Assembly: GCA_025349905.2 (NCBI GenBank) | Contig: MU624878.1 | Location: 1 to 19,288 of the forward strand | Direction: 5' to 3' | DNA length: 19,288 nt | Source: Blastocladiella britannica | Lineage: Eukaryota; Blastocladiomycota; Blastocladiomycetes; Blastocladiales; Blastocladiaceae | Shown here: in pieces, positions 10,465-19,288 of the stretch | How positions within the stretch are numbered: position 1 is the first letter of the stretch | How the letters are laid out: each line of letters starts with the position of its first letter | Notes under the pieces: model-generated | Seen by the model: the letters and a program-made list of their open reading frames with translations, nothing else | What the model was told of the DNA's origin: nothing | Databases searched by the model: none | Program-made: the position numbers and the translations under genes

Positions 10465-10899
10465 CTACACCTTGTTGTCGCTGTTGGCCCTGGCCACGGG
10501 CACGCGCGCTGCATTCAGCGTCACGTTGGGGTCGAAGGATCTGTTGCGTATCAATCGTGGGGTTAAACCAGGTCCAACTTGGTCAGGTCAACAAGCGACA
10601 TATGCATACCGTTGGCACTCTTCGTACGCGACACCAAGACCGAATCCACTGGCAAGCGCAACGGGCCATGTCCGCTTGCGGAACAGAATCACGCTGGTGA
10701 CAATGCCCACCGATGCGGCAGCGCCCACCTTGACCACAAAGTTGGACAAGCAGCGATCCCACTGTTGCAATATTGCTCCTATTCAGACTGGTGTCTCCAT
10801 TTCCATTTATGGAGGTAAAGGAGTGTATACCTTGCGGGCCAGGAGCTCCTCGGACGGAATGGCGGGTTCACTGATGATACTGCTGCTGCTGGTGCTCAT
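10465..10899 (-). CDS. MIC10: MICOS complex subunit Mic10
   Basis: Small inner-membrane protein that bends membranes at mitochondrial crista junctions by oligomerising. Three exons: 10899-10831, 10761-10610 and 10540-10465, separated by two 69 nt introns (donors GTATAC and GTATGC, both acceptors CAACAG). They give 98 residues, close to the family size. Exon 1 is a polar N-terminus (MSTSSSSIISEPAIPSEELL). Exon 2 opens with the family signature KWDRCLSN, with K from exon 1, then a first membrane helix VVKVGAAASVGIVTSVILF, the loop RKRTWP and a second helix with the glycine motif ASGFGLGVAYEECQ. Exon 3 gives RSFDPNVTLNAARVPVARAN and a short polar end, then TAG. Without the second splice the frame stops after YAYVAC. 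The start is only 52 bp from the stop of the upstream coiled-coil gene. Confidence 0.93.
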
Positions 10900-10951
10900 T
10901 TTCTCTGTAAGATTTTCGCTGAAAAGAAAAAAGAGAAAGGAATTCAGTCAA

Positions 10952-13900
10952 TCAGCGACCCCGCCTCCGCACCGACGCTGCCGGCGAGTGCCCGCGCGAG
11001 ACTGCCGATAACGATCCTCGAGAAGATGACCGCGACAGCGCCGTCCCCACCCGCCGCACATTCATCGACGACCGGCCTCGCGTGACCGTCCCCATCCCCT
11101 CGGCGTTCAAGTCCTCGAGCCCGAGTAACGTGCAGCACTCGTCCAGCCGGTTGGCCTCGGACTGCATCCACTCGTCCAGGTCCTGCCACACCTGCTCGCG
11201 GTCCAGCCACGCGTCGAGCTTGGACCCGACCCACGCCGACGCGCGCTTCTCGAGCCGGAACCCGAGCCGCTCGTAGTCGACGCGTGCCCGCCGCTCGCCG
11301 TCGTACCGCGACCGCAGATCGTCCACCGCCATCTCCAGCAGCGACCGCGCCGCCGACTCTTCCAGCAACGCGTCGCGCGTGCGGCCCAGGTCCTGTTTGG
11401 TGCGGTTGTGCGCCGCCAGCGCCTGCTCGTGCGTGAAATGCAGCGTGCGGTACTGCTCGCGCAACGACGCCAGCGCCGCCTCGAGCTGCTTGCGGTTCTC
11501 GTCGTGGTGGAAATCGCGCCGGCTCCAATCGGCGGCCAACCGCGCTTGCCGGCCCTCGAGCTCCTTGATGTTGTTTTCCAGCGCGTCAATCACCCCGAGC
11601 TTGACCAGCAGCGAGTCTCTCTCTACTGCCAGCTCCGACTCGAGCCGCACCTGCGTTGCTTCGAGGTCGGCGACCCGGGCCTGCGAGAGACGCAGCTGCT
11701 CGCTTCGTTCGGCAATGGCAGTGGACGCCGACGCAAACATGATCTCGAGCTGGTCGTGGGTTTCCTTGATGGCGCGGTGGTTGCCCACCAGCTGCGTGTA
11801 CTGCGCAGTCATGGTCTTCAGGGCGTCTTGGAGCGACGCAATGTTGGCAGTCAAGGTCGACACTTCCTCCACCTGCGTGGCAGTCTGCGCCTCCATCTTG
11901 GCCACAATATCCTCGAGCGCGACCTTCTTCTCAATCAAGTCGCGCCGGGCCTTGGACAACGTTTCCATAAGCTCTTTCTTGTCAGCGGCCAGATTGGTCT
12001 TGGTGACAGTCAACGTCGCTACTTGGGTCTCGAAATCGGCCTGGGCGATCGACGAAGACTCCTTGAGCGCTTTCAGCTCGCGATCGAATGCGGTGGCGCG
12101 CGTGCGTTCCCGGTCAAGATTGGACCGCAACTCGTTGACTTGGATCTGCAGTCTTTCGCGCTGGTCGGTGGTCTTGGTGAGCTCGGATTGGCACTCAGTC
12201 GCATGTGAAGCGGCCTGGGTGGCCCGGACCGTCAGCTCGCGCACTTCCTCGTCGTACTTTTGCTGTAGCTTGGACAACGCCGCCTCCACGTCGGACCGGG
12301 ACGACCGCAGCTCAATCACCGACTCGCGTAACTTTTCGCTCTCGGCCTTGAGCCGGGCAACGATCCCCTCGACCTGTGCCTTTGCCGACTGCAAGTCGTC
12401 GGCGCGCTTTTGCTGCACCCGGAGTTCCGCGACTTTAGCTCCCACGGCGGCCTCGTGCGCCTTCTTTTCATTCTCGAGCTCAACCTTGAGCCCGCGAATC
12501 GTGCCCATCGCCTCGTCGTGCGCGGCGGTCAGTTGCAAGTGCCGCGCGTCCAGTTCCGCGAACCGCTCGCTGGTCTCATCGTACGCCTTTTGTAATGCGT
12601 GCCGTACGTCCCCCGTCTCGTTGAACTGGGTGATGACGGCCCCCAGCTCAAACTCGAGTTGTCGGGCCCGTTCCTGCGCGGTGATGAGTGCGCGCGACGT
12701 GGAGTCGAAATCACGCGACATGCGGTCCAAGTGCTGCGAGAGAACGTCGGCGCGGGCCCGTGCGGCGCCCGACCCTTCGACCGCCTCTTTTTCCAGCCGG
12801 TCGATCGTTCCATTCATGTCCAAGTACTCCTTGTACGCGTCGTGCAACTTGTCTTGTTGCTCGCGAATCACGACCGCGCTTGTGGCGATGGCGGTGTCGC
12901 GGGTAAGGATTTCGGTTTGGGCTTGTTGAAGTTGCAATTTGATCTTTTTTTTTTTTTTCGTGTAACGAGGTCAGCTTCAGTCGCACGAATGCAATATGAA
13001 AAAATCATGAGTGAATGAATACCTCTGATTTCTCCTCCTCGGAATGAATAAACATGACCATGATCGCCGCGATCTGCTCCTTCAACCCCTCCACGTCCTC
13101 AACCAACCGTGCCGCCTCGCCCTGCTGCCACTCCTCCGCCGTCTGCGCAAACACCACGGTGGATTTCAGCGCCGTCTGCAGCTGCGAGACTTGCATTGCG
13201 ACGTGCTGGTTGTGCACGCGCTCCGAGGTGAGTGCTCCCCTTAACCGTTGGATCTCTTGATCCTTGATAGCCAGTCCAAACTTCCTCAAAAGCGCGTCGC
13301 GCCGGTTCGCGCGCGCAGTGGCGGTGGAAGATTGAGCAGTGTTGAACTGCGAGACAAGTGGGTCGACATAAAACCCGGTATCGGACGCGGCGTGCATGAT
13401 CCCGACGGGACTGGGCACTTTCATGAGTTTCAACGCGGCGGGGACAGGCGATTGCGCGATGGCGTCGCGGTCGGCGTGGATTGTATTTGGCGACGGTAAC
13501 AGTCTCTGTTGCTGCTGTTGCTGCTGAGCGTGGGGGTGGAGGTGGTGTGGAGATGGTGCTGCTCCAAGTGCAGCATCTATTTGACCAGTCGGATCAAAGC
13601 AGTGCGCATACACCGAGTGCAGTAGACCACGGCAGTGCTCGCACACGCCCATATGATGTTGTTCTGCCCTGCCGCCATCGTTGCCGTGCACATGATCACT
13701 GCCCTGTTGCTGGAATGCCAAACCAGTGGTTGCTGCTTGTGCCACGACTATTGCTGGAGTCCCATGGCCCACGACCGGCGGCGACCGGTGCGAGGAGACG
13801 GGTTGATCGCCATGAACCACGACCACATCTTGAATGGGATCCCGCGCGGCGTGGCCGAGACTGACAGCAGTCAGTGTCAAATCGCGTTTGCGCGTGAGCG

Positions 13901-13997
13901 GTGGGAGTGGGGGCCCATTTCGATTGACTGTTGTTAGCTTTGCAGTTGTTGCTGCACCCACTGGTGGTGGTGGTGGCTGTGGCTGTGGTGCCGGCAT
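10952..13997 (-). CDS. Large coiled-coil protein with CxxC-containing N-terminus, unrecognised
   Basis: Two exons, 13997-13023 and 12943-10952, encode 988 residues. The splice (donor GTATTC, acceptor at the end of an A14 run, 79 nt) joins EEKSE to IKLQLQQAQTEI in phase. Residues 1-230 are low complexity: Pro-rich start, Gly/His-rich stretches and a Q7 run (158-164). They include a possible metal-binding patch, C119-x2-C122 with H127, H132 and C133. From about 230 to 890 the chain is almost unbroken heptad coiled coil (for example RLKAESEKLRESVIELRSSR). A Trp-rich helical segment follows (WVGSKLDAWLDREQVWQDL), then a basic Ser/Arg-rich tail ending ASVRRRGR. No motor, kinase or membrane domain was seen. 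A cytoskeletal, centrosomal or Golgi tether-like scaffold would fit, but this is a guess. The start is the first ATG of the open frame. An extra upstream exon is unlikely, because only 96 bp separate it from UGGT. Confidence 0.85.
12944..13022 (-). other. Intron with sense-strand A14 run at its 3' splice site
   Basis: In the coiled-coil gene the acceptor AG is formed by the end of a 14-base A run (T14 on the + strand at 12945-12958). There is thus no polypyrimidine tract next to the acceptor. Frame continuity (..KSE joined to IKLQ..) supports this splice. The AG in TGAAG further upstream puts the downstream exon in another frame. Confidence 0.6.
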
Positions 13998-14093
13998 CAA
14001 GATTAATTCGTGGAAAATGAGGGTTTGGGAAATAAGAGATTTTGGGAAAATTATCGAATATTCAAATTTATGCTATAAAAAAATATACGACGT
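13998..14093. promoter_or_regulatory. 96 bp spacer between UGGT stop and coiled-coil gene start
   Basis: AT-rich DNA that must hold both the UGGT 3' UTR and the promoter/5' UTR of the coiled-coil gene on the minus strand. GCATAAATTTGAATATTCG is the most signal-like stretch. There is no exact AATAAA and no open reading frame. Confidence 0.35.
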
Positions 14094-17000
14094 CTACAAT
14101 TCCTCCCGGTCCGCGGTAATCGGCGTGTGCGGCGGGTGCTGCTGCTGCACCTCAGGCACAGCAGTTGTCGCGGTTGGAGCATTCACCTGCATGCGCACCT
14201 GTTCCGCGCGGTCGTCGAACCGGACCCACTCTGGGATCAAGCTGCGAGCGCGATCGAGCTTGCTGTCCTTGCTCATTGGGTTGTTGCATAGATCAATGGT
14301 CTTTGCGCGAGCCAGCGACTCATCCGAGCACCATGTCTGGCACCATAGCCACGACTGGTCGAGCGGGAAAATCGGGACCTGGTGCTGCGCGTAGTTGAGC
14401 AAGTCCTGGTCCAAGTTGGAGAGCGATCCCGGGTCGGCCGACAATTGCTGGTAGATAGCCCTGAGAATATCTCCGACCGCGCGCTGCCGGAGTTTCACCA
14501 AGTCCACGACGTACAGCGCCGAGATAAAGTACGGTTTCCCCTGCAAGTGGTTCTGCCAGAACCCGCCATCCTGTTTCCAGAACCGGAACCCGTCCATTTC
14601 CTTGCGGTCGTCGCAGAAGGGGGTAGCCGCCAGCGCGTTGCCCTGCATGTCGAGGTTCATGAGCTGCGCCAGATCGGCACGCACCACTTGGTCCGCGTCG
14701 ACAAAGATGATGCGGTCGGGCCCATTTACCAGCGGGAACAGCACGTCCAGGAACAGCACCTTGTATCCCCAAATCCGGCGCTGCTTGACCGATTGCGACC
14801 GCAGCCACGCCGGCCACGCATACCGGACCAACGTGTAGTCAAACGAGAACTTGGCCGAGAGCGCCGGGAGGGTCCGGATGAACTCGGGGCTCAGGAAATC
14901 CGCCACCAGGTAAAATGTGACGGGGATCGACGCCTTTTCGACAACGCTCTGCATCATGATGGAGAGGAGGCGCTCATACCTGTTTGTTATCAATATCGAG
15001 GTAAGATCTCGACGAAGCTGGATACTTTGCCAAAAAAAAAACATACAGCTTGCCAGATGCAAGGGAAAAGACGTGAATGCGGCGGGCCTGGTTGCCCGAC
15101 ACCAGTGCAAGGAACTTGGAAAACGCCTGCTTGGCATAATGGACGACGGCCATCGAGTTTGGTGCCGGAACAGAGTCGTCCACCAAGATGGGTGCCTTTT
15201 CTTGGCCTGGAAGCCGCTCAAACTTGGGGAAGAGCGTCACGCCTCGGAAACTGTCGACCAGAATCACCTCGTTCAGGGGCTTGAACAGTTTGGTCGCGCG
15301 CCCGCTGCGAAGCCGCACGGCCAGCGACGTTGGCGAGCTGGCCCGGAGCTGGAAGTACCCATAATTGTACATGACGATACTCGCGTCCACTAGCTGCGAG
15401 ACTGTGATGGGCTCGTCCGAGTCCTCCTGGGGATCCCGTTCGGGCGCCTCGAGCGGCGGCTCGTGCTCCAGGACCAGTTGCAGTCCGCGCGGCGGCTCCC
15501 CCGCCTGGTCGCCGGTGGTTTCGGAGGTGTGGCCCTCCACCAGCAGCCCGTCCAGCTCGAACCGGGCAAAGTTGTACTCGGGCTTGTCCACCAGCCGCAG
15601 GTTGTCGAGGTCCAGTACCGACTCTTGCGGGACCGTAACCCAAGCGCGCGGCGCGTCGACCGCAAGCGTGTAGAGCACGTTCGCGGGGACCCGCTCAAAC
15701 AGCGCCATTCCATTGTCAATGAGCCCGTGCACGAACCGCGTAAACCGCCGCGGGATCTTGCCTTCGACCACCGTCCGCCAAACGACCTTGACGGCACTGG
15801 ACGCGATGCGGCGGTGCACCAAGTCGAGAATCGGCACAATCTTTTGGGTTTCGTCCGAAATCGGCGGCAGGAACGCCATGAGCTCAATGTCGGGGGTCGC
15901 CGAGCGCGCGTCCGTGAAGCACGCCAGCGGTTCTTGGCAGAGCGAATGAGTCGAGAGAAGGGTGCGGCCGGCCGGGAACATGCGGCCGTAAATCGCCGTC
16001 AGCTCCGTGTGGTCCAAGTGGCTCAGTGCGGACACGCGCCAGAACTGCGGAGTGGTCATGGCAGCAGAAGCTGCTGCCCTCAGCCGCAAGACGCGCCGCT
16101 TGAGCTCCACCTTGACCAGCAGCTCCACGTCACGCTGCAACAGCTGTGCAGGGATGTCGAACACGCGGCCATTGACCACCAACCCAGGTCCAGTCTTCTT
16201 GGGCGTCATGACCGGGTCCAGCGAGTCCAGTCCGAATCCCAGCGCCTTGTGTGCTGCCACCACCGCTTGCCTTTGCGCGGGCGAGAGCCGGCCGCGCGCA
16301 GAAACATGCACATCCTTGTAGTCCCCAAGGAGATTGTCGGTGGGAGCAGTGAATGCCGGCAAGTTCGACTCCTTGCCCGCATCAATGTCGAATACAAACG
16401 CCTTGCGCGACGTCCACGCATCGCTGCCGCAGTAGTGCCGCGAAATATCGGAGGAATCCGAGAGCTCGCCGTACATGACGGCGGTCGAGAGCACGCGAAG
16501 CTCGTCTTGAACAAGTGCCCCTGCTGCCTCTTGCCACGCGCTGCCACCCATTTGCTGCACGACGCGGCCGTTCAAGAACATGAGGCCACCGGACGACGGC
16601 GACACGTCGAACTGGTCTAGCGCTGCCGCAAGCATCGCGTGAAGCGCCTTTTCATCCTTGGCCGCGGTCTCGACCTGGTCCACGGTCGTTTCCTCTGGCG
16701 ACGAAAGCAGATCGATCGCCCGGGCAACGCCTGCCTGGCGAGCGGTGGCAGCAAACTTGATGGCCTTTGTGGAGGCTGCATTTTTTTTTTTTTTTTTTTT
16801 GGTAAATTCAACTTCCAATTACAACAAAAGGAAAGGAAACGCACAAGGACTGTCAATGTTGTTGGCAGTGGCGATGGGAACAATGCCGAACCGGATCGGC
16901 GTCTCGTTGCGAATCAGCTCCACCATCTCGAGGACAGTTTGCACTTGGGCCGGGTCGGCCAGATCAGCAAAATACACCAGGTTCAACAGGTTCTTGCGCA

Positions 17001-18377
17001 GAGTGGGAAGGCGAGGGGCCATCATGACGAGCTGACGGAGAGCAGTAGGCCAGCGAGAGTACATGGCGTCCGTCTGGAGGTCGTTGAGCCACACGACCGC
17101 ATCGGTGTTGCACAGATTGAAGCGGTCGGTTGCTTGCATCGGGTGGTCCGCGGAAAACACATTGAGCACATCAGCGCGGGAAATGTTTTGCTTTTTGGTG
17201 TGGTCCAGAATGCGAGAATCGTGTCGAATGTGTGCCAGAACATTCCTATATCGTTTAGTTAATCTTCTAAATCCAAAAACAGAAATGGAAATGAGGAAAC
17301 GCACCAAAAGTTGAACATGTTGGTCGGAATGGGCTGGCCGTTGAGAAGGACAAGGGCAGATCCCTCGTGCACGAGCTGGCGGGTCATGGCAGAGTTTGAA
17401 GTCAATGCCTTTGCCAGGTCCGGCGCCACCTGAACCTCCTTGTCCAGCTTGGCAAGCGAAGTAGGGTAGTTGGTAGCGATCCGCGAGAGCTCCGCAAGCG
17501 AGCGGGCCTGGGCGGCGACTTTAGCCGACAAGTTGTCGTAATCGCCGTCGTCGAGGGCCGGAAGCGAGCTTCCCACCGCGGGTTTCGCGCCAAACAGGTC
17601 CCGATCGTCCAGGGCCTTGTACTCGAGATCCTTGACATTCAAGTGCGCGTGGTATCCAACGATGCGCACCGAGTTCACGTCCGGAGTGTACACGGGCGTG
17701 TAGCGCAGTGCCAGCAAGACGCGCAGGTCCAGGAACCGGTTCCACAGTTCCGGGAACTCGTCCAAGCGCGGGTGCATCACCAGAATCACTGCCTGGCGCG
17801 ACCGCGTGCCCAACAGGGTATCGAGCTGCTGCAACATCGGCGTCGACTGGCCCGTGGCCGGGTCACCGAGCGCCGTGACCAGGTAATCAAAGTCGCAGGT
17901 GATCACGTCGTCCACAAGGGCCGCCCATGTCGGACACCCTTCGGAAAGCACGCTCGAGGCGTCAAACGTGGACGCCAGCGCCTGCAGCCGCGGACCGGCC
18001 TCGCCCATGTCGACGCCGAGGCGGATCGACTCAATGGCAAGCTCTGAAAGTCCCAAGGATGCGTTGCGGAGCAGCGTGGTCGGGTTGATAGCGGTTGAGA
18101 CAAGCGGGAGCGCCGCTTCGTATGCGGTCTGATCATGCTCGCGCAGCAGCTCTCTATGTTATTTTATTTTATGAGACCAGTCCGCGGCCAAGGTTTTAGA
18201 TATTTGTTCGCACAGAGTCTGCAGCCAAGGGTCGTTCGCGGCCGGCCACGGGGCAGAGAGCTCCACGACAAAGGAAGGGTCGGTTGCCTCGACGTGTGCG
18301 CGTCCGACCGTGGCGATCGCCAGCAGCAGTAGCCCGGCCAAGGCGGCCAGGGCGAGGCGGGGACGACGCGAGGTCAT
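14094..18377 (-). CDS. UGGT: UDP-glucose:glycoprotein glucosyltransferase (ER folding sensor)
   Basis: ER-lumen enzyme that re-glucosylates N-glycans on misfolded glycoproteins so they rebind calnexin or calreticulin. Five exons: 18377-18214, 18153-17305, 17245-16845, 16775-15047 and 14979-14094, giving 1342 residues, shorter than human UGGT1 (about 1550). The N-terminus is a signal peptide (LALAALAGLLLLAIATVGRA). The thioredoxin-like region reads PWLQTLELLREHDQTAYEAA across the first splice. The C-terminal GT24 domain starts with SGKLYERLLSIMMQSVV and has PVTFYLVADFLSPEF, KVLFLDVLFP, the metal-binding FVDADQVVRADL (DxD at 1142-1144), LNLDMQGNALAATPFC-type acceptor residues and DQDLLNYAQHQVPIFPL. 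The protein ends REEL, as in human UGGT1, an ER retrieval signal of the KDEL type. In intron 3 the donor could be GTGCGT (16844, used) or GTCCTT (16850), both in phase. Confidence 0.94.
16776..16844 (-). other. UGGT intron 3 with sense-strand A20 run before the acceptor
   Basis: On the coding strand the intron ends ACC-A20-TGCAG (T20 at 16781-16800 on +). It is the second intron here whose acceptor is preceded by poly(A) and not poly(Y). A short pyrimidine-rich stretch (CCTTTCCTTTTGTTG) lies further upstream, on the far side of the A run. Confidence 0.65.
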
Positions 18378-18620
18378 TATCGTGTCTTGGCTTATTGCTG
18401 ATGAGTTTGATGATAGCTTGAGGATGGGCTTTTGCTACCGACGACGAAAGAGAGACGTCGCATTCTCTTGCACTCGCGCGTTCGCTCAAAAAAAAAAAAA
18501 AAAAAAAAAAAGTCGTGTGTGGGCAGTTCTTGTGGCGCAAACGAACTGTCGTCTCTCTTTCAACCAAACTTACAAAAAAATCACAAGAAAAATCCTTGTC
18601 CTCTCGATTTTCTCATACCA
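18378..18620. promoter_or_regulatory. Divergent promoter region of UGGT and Rab6
   Basis: This 243 bp lies between the two start codons (UGGT minus, ATG at 18377; Rab6 plus, ATG at 18621). It contains an uninterrupted A24 tract (18488-18511) near the middle, flanked by pyrimidine-rich DNA on the Rab6 side (GTCTCTCTTTCAACC). No canonical TATA box was found. A rigid poly(dA:dT) tract is known to exclude nucleosomes in fungal promoters, so the A24 may mark the shared nucleosome-free region. That role is inferred. Confidence 0.55.
18488..18511. repeat. A24 homopolymer tract
   Basis: Longest homopolymer in the window, between the divergent UGGT and Rab6 starts. The count is as given in the sequence; homopolymers are error-prone. 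Confidence 0.8.

Positions 18621-19288
<668 letters not shown>

Noticed and set aside
11379..12929. 516-codon + strand open frame opposite the coiled-coil gene
   Set aside because: Ser/Arg/Cys-rich translation typical of the reverse complement of a Glu/Ala/Leu heptad protein. The minus frame has the coherent coiled-coil pattern and a supported splice.
13500..13530. CAG/CAA repeat as a microsatellite or CRISPR-like array
   Set aside because: It is the in-frame Q7 tract of the coiled-coil protein. No spacer-repeat structure exists here or elsewhere in the window.
15463..16620. 385-codon + strand open frame opposite UGGT exon 4, and a 300-codon one at 14382-15284
   Set aside because: His/Arg-rich shadow frames of UGGT; no start context or motif of their own.
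18154..18177. 24 nt UGGT intron with donor GTCTCA
   Set aside because: In phase, but shorter than any other intron here, and it leaves an insertion (CEQISKTLAADW) absent from the family pattern. The 60 nt intron with donor GTGCGA gives a better alignment.

Overview
This is a gene-dense, GC-rich nuclear segment from a unicellular-type eukaryote. There are no bacterial features. The proteins (Miro, Mic10, Rab6, UGGT with a REEL C-terminus, mitochondrial 2-oxoglutarate dehydrogenase E1, Sua5) are general eukaryotic ones. The compact layout and mostly 56-79 nt introns resemble an early-diverging fungus or a close relative. That placement is inference, with low confidence at phylum level. All three standard stop codons are used.

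Layout. Positions 1-1152 hold a decayed hAT-family transposase on the + strand. It is interrupted by a roughly 370 bp insertion with an A-rich 3' end and a 16 bp direct repeat on both sides, which looks like a retroposed (SINE-like) element with its target-site duplication. Positions 1153-1529 hold exon-like debris and the 3' side of Miro. The minus strand then carries Miro (1530-3871, 8 exons) and Sua5 (3948-5159, intronless). Sua5 starts only 32 bp from a divergent + strand gene for an alanine-rich TPR-like protein (5192-6532). That gene converges, with 83 bp between stops, on a minus-strand run of four genes: OGDH E1 (6616-10265, 4 exons), Mic10 (10465-10899, 3 exons), an unrecognised 988-residue coiled-coil protein (10952-13997, 2 exons) and UGGT (14094-18377, 5 exons). 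UGGT shares a 243 bp divergent promoter region with a Rab6 gene (18621 onward, cut by the window end).

I rebuilt 19 introns in the host genes from reading-frame continuity and family motifs. All are GT-AG, and all have a pyrimidine at donor position +4 (GTAC or GTGC in 13, GTAT in 6; no GTAAGT). Long A/T homopolymers occur in introns and intergenic DNA only, in either polarity.

Functionally, Miro, OGDH, Mic10 and probably Sua5 act in or on mitochondria. UGGT and Rab6 act in the ER and Golgi. I see no operon-like or defence-like system. The best second-look items are the nested transposon insertion, the donor-site bias, the OGDH C-terminal tail exon, the orphan coiled-coil protein and the very short spacers between genes.
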